From Styela clava (taxonomy: Eukaryota; Chordata; Ascidiacea; Stolidobranchia; Styelidae): 64,000 nucleotides of DNA. The translations under genes and the position numbers were made by a program. Every line of letters starts with the position of its first letter. Positions within the stretch are counted from its first letter, which is position 1. Below, in pieces: positions 36,159 through 47,703 of this stretch. The notes under the pieces were generated by a model. It saw nothing but the letters and a program-made list of their open reading frames with translations, did no database searches and was not told the origin of the DNA. The stretch is from assembly GCF_964204865.1 (NCBI RefSeq), contig NC_135254.1, positions 8,189,001 through 8,253,000 on the forward strand, given 5' to 3'.

Positions 36159-38890
36159 CTATATTTCACAGATGACACCGAACCTTAAGAAAGATGGTGG
36201 TTCATTAAAAATTCCCTGATTTGACTCGTCTGCAACTTTGTCGACATGAATACCAACATTTGTTAGAGTAGGATTACCAACCCGGTTGGAGTGCGGAAAA
36301 CCAGGATACCACATTTCTGTTGGTCCTTCGAATGGCAGCGAAAGCGTTACATTCTGTAATGATCAATTAAACAGTTTTTAAATTCTCTCACTCGAAATGC
36401 AATTAATACTCCGGGTACTTGAAAAGATTACAGGGGGTCCCCGAGTAAACTGAGAATTGTACAGACTGTGCAATTATTGATATTCGTGTTTCGATGCCAG
36501 ACGCCCGCTTGATTGGGTTATAATGAGATTTAATCGTCCCATATTGAAATTGATCAATTCCGGTCATTGTAACTTTTTTCATCTACACGCGACTTATAGT
36601 CTGTATCGAACTTTGTATCGACGTCATCTAAGCACGCAACTTATAGTCTGTATCGAACTTCTGATTGAGCTGTACAGTGTTTTTATTGAATTCTTTTCGG
36701 GACAGGAAAGTGTGGGATATAATTTATGCAACAGCAAGCTAACACCGAGACGGGTGATTTACTGGTATATTTACTTTAGAACTTCTAAAGAACACCAGGG
36801 TTCGTGACGATCGACAATATTAAAAGTTGCCAATTTTCTAAAAATGTACAAAGCATCGTTAATATGACGTTACTTATTGACTTTACCTAAATACGATGAA
36901 CAAACGGGTCTTCTACCTTCTCCGAGTCAATATTCGGCAGAGTTCACAAATTGATTCGAAATTTGATGAATACTGGGATTGAGATTTTAAACCCATTAAC
37001 TAACCTTATACTCCACCCCTGTCCATACTGCTGTCGTCACTTCGCCGGTAGGTATCATTGAGCGTAGATAAATCAACAACAGCTGATAGTGTGTGAGATC
37101 GTAAATATTCGATGGTTTACTGTTGTCCATTGATTTGCAAATTGATTCAGCGTCGCTGAAGGTGATGTTTTTTGTAGCATAGGTCACTGCAACGTAGCAT
37201 TTCGATTTGTATTCAACACCACAATTGCCTAGGGATAATATATTGTGGTTAAAAATATATATATATAGTCGAAACAACAATCGCGCATTTAACAATTGAC
37301 TGAATCGAATCTGCAATCATGTTTATGAGATTAGATCTTACGTAGAAAATATTTTCTTATTTGTTTACCCCAGTGCCACGAAGTAATCATATGCGAATGG
37401 TGGAGCAGAATTCGTTTCATCTTTGAAAATAGTAAGCGAGCCATATACACGATGGGTACCGGATTAGTAAATACTAATCACTCGGCGCGATTTATTAACC
37501 CAATTCTAGGAATCTTTTGCAAATCGAAGCTGGATGTCGAACTACATCCCAGGTGATTCTGTTGTCGGATGTTATAAGCCAGATCAATCATAAAACATAA
37601 TAAAAGTTACTTTGAATTAGTTTCTTCTCGTCAAGGCTCTTTTTGATCAATTTAACGATATCTGTAAATGTACAACGTATATTTTTATTGTAGGTTGCTT
37701 TAAATCAGTTTTCACTTTAGTAGGATATCTAGCACTATCTTAAATAGTCGATGCAACGATTAGTTATCACGCCATGAAAAATTTTCGAATTATTGTTTAC
37801 TCATGTTTCTGAAGTTATTTATCGGGATACGGTTACAGAAATAAATATATTTTGCTTTCACAATGTACATCATAGAGAAGGGAACTCACCGGATCCGTCG
37901 TTTTTCTATGAAATGAAAATAATAAAATACAGATGGTTAGCAAAGCGATCATGAAACGATTATTGTTTTGGATTGGACTTTTGACTAGTGTGTGAAATGC
38001 CATGTAAGCAGGCCAAGCATCCCAGTTCATCTGAATGTGAAAAGAGACACCAAATTATAAATGTATAGTCAGGATGACTTTGACCATTTAAAAATACAAG
38101 CTTATTACATATCAGTGGTCGTTTTATTTAAGCTTCAGTGATGTTAAGGTATGAGACACATCATTGAAGAGTTCTTGACATCGATTTTGGGGTGAAATAT
38201 CGGTAGTAAATTGTAAATTTACGGGTGCCGTGACCCGGCACAATACACTAGCTTTTGCGTATTAGTGGCTGCTTTTCTGAAGATTTAAGTGAAATGAAGG
38301 TGCAAAACACCTGATAGAACAACAGTTTTAATGTTACCTCGCAATCTCCAAAGCGGACGAGTTTACCGTCCTTAATCTTGGATATGCAGACTCCTCCTGT
38401 AAAATAGAAACAGTGTTATTTGAGTTTCCATTCAATAAAATAGGACACCTTGTCCTATATAGGGTGTCCATAAGGTTTTGAAAAATATTTAAAATTGCAA
38501 ATGGAATTTATCGATGCCATATATTGTTTTTACCCTCACAGATGTATTAAAAATGAAGTAAAAATAATTGAACATTTAACTACTGATTAAAAAACAACGA
38601 ACCTGGTTTAAGATATATTGAGAACTAACTCCATAACAAAGCTGAAATCGTAAAAGGACTTTATGAACACCCTATAGATTCTAAAGGCGTGAAACATTTC
38701 CGGCATGATCCGAAATTTTTTATTCTAGTGGTCTGGATGCAAAACGCCAAAATGGATGTAAAGATCAATTACAAACCAGAATTTCAAAATTTTGCACGTA
38801 ATTTGGTACTATGCAATTCTTACCGGTTACTTTTTCCGCAAACAAGCCGCAGATAAGAAAGATGGAAAACAATATTCTGACGAAATTCAT
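36159..38890 (-). CDS. Secreted single-CTLD protein, 6 exons with a 16-nt microexon, 201 aa
   Basis: Exons on the minus strand: 38890-38824, 38396-38338, 38030-37986, 37905-37890 (16 nt), 37228-37005, 36353-36159 (TAG). Residues 1-22 (MNFVRILFSIFLICGLFAEK) are a signal peptide. Residues 23-63 form a short Cys-containing segment (GVCISKIKDGK, FGDCEMNWDAWPAY). The CTLD spans about 64-201: CGVEYKSKCYVAV, an AESIC helix, AVWTGVEYK, and the end FGVICEI. It has none of EPN, QPD or WND, so calcium-dependent sugar binding is not expected. The microexon is inferred from phase: joining 38030-37890 as one exon puts the next exon out of frame with a quick stop, while splitting it (donor at 37985, acceptor TTTCATAG) restores the frame. 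That donor (GTCAAA) is weak. The domain layout of the last two exons is shared with the collectin-like gene at 47.7 kb. Confidence 0.72.
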
Positions 38891-39134
38891 ATTCGCTTCT
38901 ATGAAGATTCACAAACAAAACAAAATGCTTAGCTGAAAAGTTAATATCTGTAAAAATACGCAAAGTTATTATAGATTAAACATGTCGTAGTTAGATGTTT
39001 ATATGTTTTGTATATAAAAGACTTTTGATTAAATTTATTCGAATAACAGTTTTGAGTATTACTCAAGTCGACATAAAGGCTCCAAAGTGAACAAACCCAC
39101 TTATGCGAAAATTAGCAAACAAAAATACTTTGAC

Positions 39135-39345
39135 GAGAATATCGGTTAGAGACCGAAGACTTATCGATCGAAAGTTAGGGATCTAACTTTAGATCCCCAG
39201 AACAGCGCTCTGACTCAATAGCGAAACCGCGTGTCCCATCACTAATTAATTGACGACTCGCTAATTATACGACATAATTCATCCAAAATCAATTGGCTTC
39301 TGGTCCGACATATGATGAATGCACATGCCGATTAAAATCGATAAG
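39135..39345. repeat. Dispersed repeat, family D (partial)
   Basis: gaccgaagacttatcgatcg, cgcgtgtcccatcactaatt and gacatatgatgaatgcacat match the copies at 9.7 and 35.2 kb. It lies upstream of the single-CTLD gene. Confidence 0.65.
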
Positions 39346-41283
39346 TAACAAGGAAATGGCGTTGCGGTAAATAATATTCTGAAAAAGGTTATAAGACCAC
39401 GTTTCCTTATCAGGTAGGAATTTTGATTTGTATTTTCAGCTGTATTACTATTTTATTATTATTCTTTAGTTCTTTATTATTCTCACTACAAAACTTATTT
39501 ACGCATACATTATAAACTACAGTACTTAAAGTGTACAAAAGCGGGAATACGACACGTGCGAGGATCCATTAATAAAGCCTTGAGTGAATAAAGTATTTTT
39601 CATTCTACTGATGGCCGGACATACAGTTTCAAAATAGGCTAAAGGAAGAATTTAACTCTGCAAATTGATTAAAATAACCAAAAGAAGTCGATTCCAGTCA
39701 TACGTTTCTGATTAAAAAATCTTTCTAACATGAAGAAACCTCGCACAGAAATATATTAGGGAAATATGGCTAGGACTCGTCGCACCAAAGAGCAGTAACA
39801 CCATTTGCAAAGCGCCGTCTCTTATCTCACCGAGAATGGAATGAAAATAATCAGTAATGTCGTGTTTAATGTTCGAAAATTCAACTTGTTTAACCTATAA
39901 TATTATATAATTTCGAATGAGTGCAATTTTCCTTATTCTTAAATTGTTTGTTCTGATCCGAACAATTCCAGTACAGCGGCACAATCTTACCACTGAAACA
40001 ATTTTTCGCTAAGCATCTGGCGCGAAAGTACACTGTAAAAATATACATTATAGTTATACCAACAACATGACAGCAGCAGTAGAACACTCGTGCTTGGAAT
40101 CTGATTGAGAATAATATTATTTGATCGTATTGCAAGAGTTTTTGAACAATAATTCACTTCCGTGGCGAGCAATTCTGCGACTGTGGGTTTGTTTGCACAA
40201 GCTGTTAGCCTGATAATTAACGTCTATAAATTATGATGCCAGTTTTTTTGAGTTTGGCAGGTTAAACACAGGCGTATTAATTTATTTGTGGAAGCAGGAG
40301 GCATAAACGGTAATCACGTAGTGTTTGTACCTGGTTATGGTTAGGGCATAACTTTAATTAGACTCCGAGACTATATATGTATTACCAAGTGGAAATACCC
40401 GCTGCCCATAGGTTTAACTCCCTTTACACAACAACTTGATGAAAAGTAGACGAACAAAATTTATTACCATATTGGTACACACAATTCTAGAGCGCCGGAT
40501 AACCTGTCTCTACTTTTAATTTTGAATATCAATCTTTGCGAAGATCACATAATTATTTGCAAAACAAATTTTGCTGCTGCTACTGAAAACTAGTAATTTT
40601 TCAAAGTATGTCATTTGCGCTTTCTTTGCCCCGGCGTAAGAACAGTGAAAACGCTTCTTCTACGCCGCGGAAAACTTTGAATGATCAGTAGTGATACATT
40701 TACTATCTAAGTACGGAATTTTTGATATTTCATTTTTTTGATATTTCCGTGTGCTATATTTAAAATTTTGTTTCAAACATTCGTTTCACGTCAGTTTTAC
40801 TTACCATATCTTTAAATGTAGAAAAAGTTAAACGCGTTCATCACGCTCTAAATAAACTTGCTTCACCCATTAGAAAAGTTTAGTTGAGGCTAATTTTGTT
40901 TATTTTTTAAAGTTTTGTTGCACTCCCTTGCTCTTTACTATATTGATAAATATAAAATGAATAATAAATACGAGCGAATTACTAAATAACCGAACTTAAA
41001 TTGCCTGTCGTCATCTAAAGATGATTTTGGTTATCTTCTTGCTTGTTCAGCAGCAACAATGGCTTAACAATTAAAGGACTTTGAAAAACTTTGAATTAAT
41101 ATTGACAACTACGTGCTGTAAAGGTAGCAACGGTGAATCTAAGATTCTAAACCACACTGCGCTTATTGATATTCTCTAGAGCATAGGTTCTCAAAGGAGC
41201 GTAAACATGTTTTTGATGGGGCATTAAGTTGATTATTGTTGGCTAGTTATTTTTGAGGTGGTGTGCGAGACACTGCTCTAGAG

Positions 41284-41809
41284 CAGGGCTACTCAACTAT
41301 TTTCATCAAAGGTCCGTACACAAAATTTAAAAATTATCGGGGTCCGGTCATTCTAAGAATATTTTTTTTAAGTCATGGAACAAAATTACAAATGCATCTT
41401 TTGACAAAACACAAGAGCAATGCTTAATATCACGTTTCGGTGTCGGTATGACAAGGCTTCAGTTGTAAAGCCGAGCGTGTGAAATATATATCGAATATTT
41501 GTGAGCTACAAAAACAAGATGTTTACCACCATGTCTAAACATCTGCGAAAAATGTATCCAAGAAGTCACTAAAACTTCAGTTTTTACGTCGGAATTGACA
41601 TCTTCTTGATCAGTCACAAATGTTACCAAACTTATATTACAATGACAATTTTTCCACAGTGGTTTAGCGAAAAATGCGAAAAATCTGATCATCACGATTG
41701 TGAAATAAAAAGAGACGATGCATTCAAACTTCGAAGTCAAGAAGCAGCTGCGGTCCAAATTTAGAACTCGAAAGGTCCGGATTCGGACCGCGGTCCGCCA
41801 GTTGAGTAG
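41284..41809. mobile_element. hAT element in unit 1 of the 2.9-kb duplication
   Basis: Begins cagggctactcaact, ends ccagttgagtag (last five bases lost) and carries ggtccggattcggaccgcgg near the end. Flanked by ctctagag at 41276-41283 and 41810-41817. Same family as 5282-5592. Confidence 0.8.
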
Positions 41810-41817
41810 CTCTAGAG

Positions 41818-42285
41818 CAGGGGTTCACGAGAAGATTTCCAGGGGTACTTGGATGACAGTCGAGTTTTTGTATGTTGCTGTTTTTTTATATATATCCTTT
41901 ATTACTACCATGAGAAAATGCGTGCCCATTGAAACTAGACGCCAATTGAAACGTAGATTTTCCCTGATCTTGCGTTGTTGTGATTGTGATGCAACAATGT
42001 GGAATTCAAGGCTTTACGTACACACTGTGAAATCTCTAAATACAGTGTGCTGCGAGCATTGGAGAAGTGATTATGCTTATTGAACCTTGGGAAAGATTTT
42101 AAGAATTCATTAGTTAGGAAGACGACAAGGGTAATAATATCAACAAGACGATTCAATTTAGTTACATATGGTCATTAAATTGGTGTTGCAACAAATTGTT
42201 AGTCAATATATCGGTATATCACAACTTTGTTCGGTGTCTGATTACCGGGGGTTCGCATTGATTGTTTCGTGACTCGGGGGGTACT
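41818..42285. mobile_element. hAT element with lost right end
   Basis: Starts caggggttcacgagaag directly after the ctctagag repeat and matches 44898-45392 until gggggtacttgac, after which the terminus and target duplication are deleted. Confidence 0.7.
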
Positions 42286-44367
42286 TGACAGGGGGTAAGT
42301 CAAACGCATTTTTAATTAATGTCTACACTTGAAAATGCCGTCGCAAATTTAATGCATTGAAGTACTACTCGCTCTGTTATCTGGTATGAAACTGCTTTCT
42401 TTTTATCACTCATCGAACTCGATCGGTAAGTATGTTGATAAGCATTTGTCTGTTTGTTTGTTTGTTTGTTGGACACTTTTGTATGTTACGCGTCTAGCGG
42501 TATGAGGGTTAACTTGTGGGATATCGTTCAAATTCAACTCATACCTAAACGTATTTAATTCGTGATCTCGTCGGACTTCAAATTTTCTGCTTTTTCTTGC
42601 GATCGCCCTGTACTTCCAAAATTTAGACAAATCACCATATAAACGACATAACACCCATACTAAATAAATTATGATAATATATAAAAATGCTGTAAAGCAG
42701 TTAAGTAGATTAACTTACTAGTAATTTTTGTAAATAACCAACAGAGTGTAATTCTTGTGCGCTATAATATATATTCCCTATTTATCATTATTAGGTGTAA
42801 TTATCGACCTATCAGTTGATGTAGGAAACTTGTACAAAATAATGCCCATTTACGCTTTAGAATCGATTCACACAAATTTTTTAATCAATCGCGCGAATCG
42901 CGAATCAATACTTACTGAAGGTGAATGCGTTCGTTTCCCGCTGATTCCCATTGATGGCAGACGTATCGCATGTAAAACCAATACTAAATAGTCTAAATTC
43001 GAATTATTTGTACTGATTTTGTTAACGTCAATTCCTTCCTATTTTTCGAACTGAACCCGATATTTTGACAGAGAATATGCGCATGAAATTTCGATAACAA
43101 TATGGTCAATAAAGACAGCCGAGACAGCTTTAAATGTAGGAATGTAGGCCTATGTAGTAAAATCGGAAAATTTGAAGTTATAAAATCACAGTTAAGGGGT
43201 GGTTGTCTTTCGAGGCGTCCCGATTTGAAGTCACAAAAATATGGTAACCCTACTTATAGTTATACCAACACATGACAGCAGTAGCAGAACATCCTTGCGT
43301 GGAATCTGGTTGAGAATAATATTATTTGATCGTATTGTAAAAAGAGTTTTTGAACAATAATTCACTTCCGTGGCGAGCAATTCTGGGACTGTGGGTTCAT
43401 TTGCACATGCTGTTAGCCTGATAATCGACGTCTATAAATTATGAATCCAGTTTTTTTGAGTTTGGCAGGTTAAACACGGGCGTATTAATTTATTTGTGGA
43501 AGCAGGAGGCATAAACGGTAATCACGTAGTGTTTGTACCTGGTTATGGTTAGGGCATAACTTTAATTAGACTTCGAGACTATATATGTATTACCAAGTGA
43601 AAATACCCGCTGCCCATATGTTTACCTCCCTTTACACAACAACTTGATGAAAAGTAGACGAACAAAATTAGTTACCTCCATATTGGTACACAAATTTTAA
43701 TTTTGAATATTATTCTTTGCGAAGATCACATATTTATTTGCGAAACAAATTTTGCTGCTGCTACTGAAAACAAGTAATTTTTCAAATTATGTCATTTTCG
43801 ATTTCCTTCCTCCGGCGTAAGAACAGTGAAAACTCTACTTCTACGCAGCGGAAAACTTTGAATGATTAGTGGTGATACATTTACTATCTATGTACGGGAT
43901 TTTTGACATTTCATTTTTGATATTTCCGTGTGCTATATTTAGAATTTTGTTTCAAACATTCGTTTCACGTCAGTTTTACTTACCATATCTTTAAATGTAG
44001 AAAAAGTTAAACGCGTTCATCACGCTCTAAATAAACTTGCTTCACCAATTAGAAAAGTTTAGTTGAGGTTAATTTTGAATATTTTATAAAGTTTTGTTGC
44101 ACTCCCTTGCTCTTTACTATATTGATAAATATAAAATGAATAATAAATACGAGCGCATTACTAAATAACCGAACTTAAATCGCCTGTTGTCATCTAAAAA
44201 TGATTTTGGTTATTTTCTTGCTTGTTCAGCAGCAACAATGGCTTAACAATTAAAGGACTTTGAAAAACTTTGAATTAATATTGACAACTACGTGCTGTAA
44301 AGGTAGCAACGGTGAATCGTTAATCGTTAGTTATTTTTGAGGTGGTGTGCGAGACACTGCTCTAGAG

Positions 44368-44889
44368 CAGATCTACTCAACTATTTTCATCAAGGTCCGT
44401 ACACAAAATTTAAAAATTATCGGGGTCCGGTCATTCCAAGAATATTTTTTTTAAGTCATGGAACAAAATTACAAATGCACCTTTTGACAAAACACAAGAG
44501 CAATGCTTAATATCACGTTTCGGTGTCGGTATGACAACGCTTCAGTTGTAAAGCTGAGCGTGTGAAATATATATCGAATATTTGTGAGCTACAAAAACAA
44601 GATGTTTACCACCATGTCTAAACATCTGCGAAAAATGTATCCAAGAAGTCACTAAAACTTCAGTTTTTACGTCGGAATTGACATCTTCTTGATCAGTCAC
44701 AAATGTTACCAAACTTATATTACAATGACAATTTTTCCACGGTGGTTTAGCGAAAAATGCGAAAAATCTGATCATCACGATTGTGAAATAAAAAGAGACG
44801 ATGCATTCGAACTTCGAAGTCAAGAAGCAGCTGCGGTCCAAATTTAGCACTCGAAAGGTCCGGATTCGGACCGCGGTCCGCCAGTTGAG
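44368..44889. mobile_element. hAT element in unit 2 of the 2.9-kb duplication
   Basis: Copy of 41284-41809 by duplication; begins cagatctactcaac and ends cgccagttgag, between ctctagag at 44360-44367 and 44890-44897. Confidence 0.75.
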
Positions 44890-44897
44890 CTCTAGAG

Positions 44898-45392
44898 CAG
44901 GGGTTCACGAGAAGATTTCCAGGGGTACTTGGATGACAGTCGAGTTTTTGTATGTTGCTGTTTTTTTTTATATATATCCTTTATTACTACCATGAGAAAA
45001 TGCGTGCCCTTTGAAACTAGACGCCAATTGAAAAGTAGATTTTCCCTGATCTTGCGTTGTTGTGATTGTGATGCAACAATGTAGAATTCAAGGCTTTACG
45101 TACAAACTGTGAAATCTTTAAATACAGTGTGCTGCGAGCATTGGAGAAGTGATTGTGCTTATTGAAACTCGGGAAAGATTTTAAGAATTCATTAGTTAGG
45201 CAGACGACAAGGGCAATAATATCAACAAGACGATTTAATTTAGTTACATATGGTCATTAAATTGGTGTTGCAACAAATTGTTAGTCAATATATCAGTATA
45301 TCACAACTTTGTTCGGTGTCTGATTACCGGGGGTTCGCATTGATTGTTTCGTGACTCGGGGGTACTTGACAAAAAAAGGTTGAGAACCCCTG
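44898..45392. mobile_element. hAT element, 495 bp, with 8-bp target duplication
   Basis: Begins caggggttcacgag and ends ggttgagaacccctg; ctctagag flanks it exactly on both sides (44890-44897 and 45393-45400). No transposase. Confidence 0.88.
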
Positions 45393-46763
45393 CTCTAGAG
45401 TGTGGTATTTTCCGGGTTTGTTGCAGCATCAGCGAAAAAACCTCACACTAATATCAATTAATGCACGACAAAGCCAGATAATGCTACCTTTCATGTGATT
45501 CGTAGTGGAACATAAACTCAAACCTATCTGGAGGAGTCAAACGCATTTTCAATTAATGTCTACACTTGAGAATGCCGTCGCAAATTTAATGCATTGAAGT
45601 ACTACTCGCTCTGTTACCTGGTATGAAACTGCTTTCTTTCTATCACTCATCGATCTCGATCGGTAAGTATGTTGATAAGCATTTGTCTATTTGATTGTTT
45701 GTCTGTTAGACACTTTTGTATGTTACGCGTCTAGCTGTATGAGGGTTAACTTGTGGGATATCGTTCAAATTCAACTCATACCTATACGTATTTAATTCGT
45801 GATCTCGTCGGACCTTCCAATTTTCTACTTTTTCTTGCAATCGCCTTGTACTTCCAAAATTTAGACAAATCACCATATAAACGACATAACACCCATACTA
45901 AATAAATTATGATAATATATAAAAATGCTTTAATTAAAGCAATTAAGTAGATATTAACTTACTAGTAATTTTAGTAAATGACCAACAGAATGTATTTCTT
46001 GAGCGCTATAATATATATTTCCTATTTATCATAAGCCAGATGTAATTATCGACCTATCAGTTGATGTAGGAAACTCGTACAAAATAATGCCCTTTTACGC
46101 TTTAGAATAAATTCACACAAAATTTTTAATCAATCGCGAGCTCAATGCAAAATTCAGTGGTAAACATATGAATTTAACCATTAGGGTGGCAGAATTTGCA
46201 AATGGTTGTGGAAAAAGATACAAAGAGATCAAAAGCATATTTCTATCATTAGAGTTCTACCTGCCCACTCTCCACTAATGCGCTTTTTTGTCCCATCCAA
46301 CACACCTACACTTAACTTTTCACCAAAAATAATATATACTCATCTATAGTAGTTTTATTGAATCAAAAATACAAAACGAGGGTAACAATCAGATACAATT
46401 GCTGTGCTACGTAAACAGAACTGAGTCTTCAATAGTTTCCTTTAAAAGTCTAAAAACAATTGGGAACGATTTTTGGGAATAAATCAGGCAATCGAGCAAG
46501 CTTATATAATTCTTCAAAGTTAAATTTTATCAGAAATGCCCAAAAACATTCTTTCGAGTAGTGAAAATTTAACCAAAAATATTATTATATCAATGTTTTA
46601 ATATTGAAAAGGGAAATTTCGTGTCTTGAGTAATGAACCTTGAAGGATCTTGAAAACGGTATACATTTTAGTCGGTTAACAAAAATAATAAATCTTCCAA
46701 AAAAGAGGCAGCACAGAATATGACAAAACTATACGACTGAATATCACTAATATCTATTTATGC

Positions 46764-47686
46764 CAGAGGTGGGCAACTCCTCGCACGCGTGCCAAACTTG
46801 CACATTTATTGGGCACGCGAGCGAGGCCTCGGAAATGAGATCATTCTTCTTCAGATAAAAAGTTTCAAGACTCTGAATTATCTGATGAAACTATAGGTGT
46901 TCGTTTATTCATTATCGTTTGTTAACAATTCGTTATTTATTTAAACTCTTTTTGTCCTTTAATGAGATATGGCTACAAATAAATAAATTATGATGTAACA
47001 AATGATTAAGCACGAGAATAGCGCAGCATTTATTTGGCTACATTCTTACATAATAAAGTTCGGCTGTTCCACCATTTTTCTCCATTTTGCTTGATTTTTG
47101 GAGTTGTACAGCTCATGTGGGTTATAGCTACCTGCTAACTCACTGTTATAAATTGATTTCGAAAAAATATATAAGCGATTAGGGAAGGAAATACAAGAGA
47201 GAAGTGCAGAAAACGAACAATTGCGTGATTGGTATACCATTTCCGAAAATTTTTCGTGTCTCAAAAATTTGCAAATGCACTAGGCTTCTATCCATGTTTT
47301 CATCTACATATGCTTGGGAATCCCTGTTCTCAGTTATGAACTTTATTCAGTTTCGTAACAAGAGTAGCCTGAAAGATGAAAGCAATAGTTCGTGTATTTC
47401 TTTGAAAGTTACAAAATATCAACCCAATGTAAAATCGCAATCAGCTGTAATGCAGCAGCAGAAGACTCACTGATACAGAATAAAAAAAGAAATCAAGTCT
47501 ATTTGTCGGACTGATATTTTATTGGAAAGTGAATCTGTCTGTACATGTTTAAAAGGTTTATTATTGTGTATTTTTGCTTTGAAAGTAGCAAAGCATTGTT
47601 TTTAATTTTGGTCGGCACGCAGAAGAATTTTGTCCTTAAATTTAGCCGATTTTAGCACGCGAGCTGTAAAAGGTTGCCCACCCCTG
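46764..47686 (+). mobile_element. hAT transposon remnant, 923 bp, with transposase C-terminus
   Basis: Ends CAGAGGTGGGCAA and TTGCCCACCCCTG (inverted, one mismatch) and an exact atttatgc target duplication (46756-46763 and 47687-47694). The plus-strand frame at 47204-47473 includes SSTYAWESLFSVMNFIQFRN, which resembles the C-terminal dimerisation region of hAT transposases (ST..cE.lFS.mN..ks..R..L). The catalytic part is missing, so it is non-functional. This end type (GTGGGCAA/TTGCCCAC) matches the fragments near 11.76 and 24.36 kb. Confidence 0.88.
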
Positions 47687-47703
47687 ATTTATGCTATGTA
47701 AAT

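Larger units (their letters stand above)
40049..46139. repeat. Tandem duplication, two units of about 2.9 kb
   Basis: Unit 1 about 40049-42900, unit 2 about 43256-46139, separated by about 355 bp of unique sequence. Landmarks in order: atagttataccaacaacatg (40049, 43256), taattcacttccgtggcgag, gtttgtacctggttatggtt, tcatcacgctctaaataaac, the hAT pair at ctctagag, ggtgttgcaacaaattgtta, and gatgtaggaaact (42820, 46067). Identity looks high. Each unit contains two hAT elements. The 99-102-codon minus-strand frames at 41.46 and 44.54 kb are element sequence. No gene recognised. Confidence 0.85.

Noticed and set aside
41718..42083. 121-codon plus-strand frame
   Set aside because: It runs through the junction of two hAT elements; the copy in the second duplication unit is broken after 64 codons, so the frame is not conserved.
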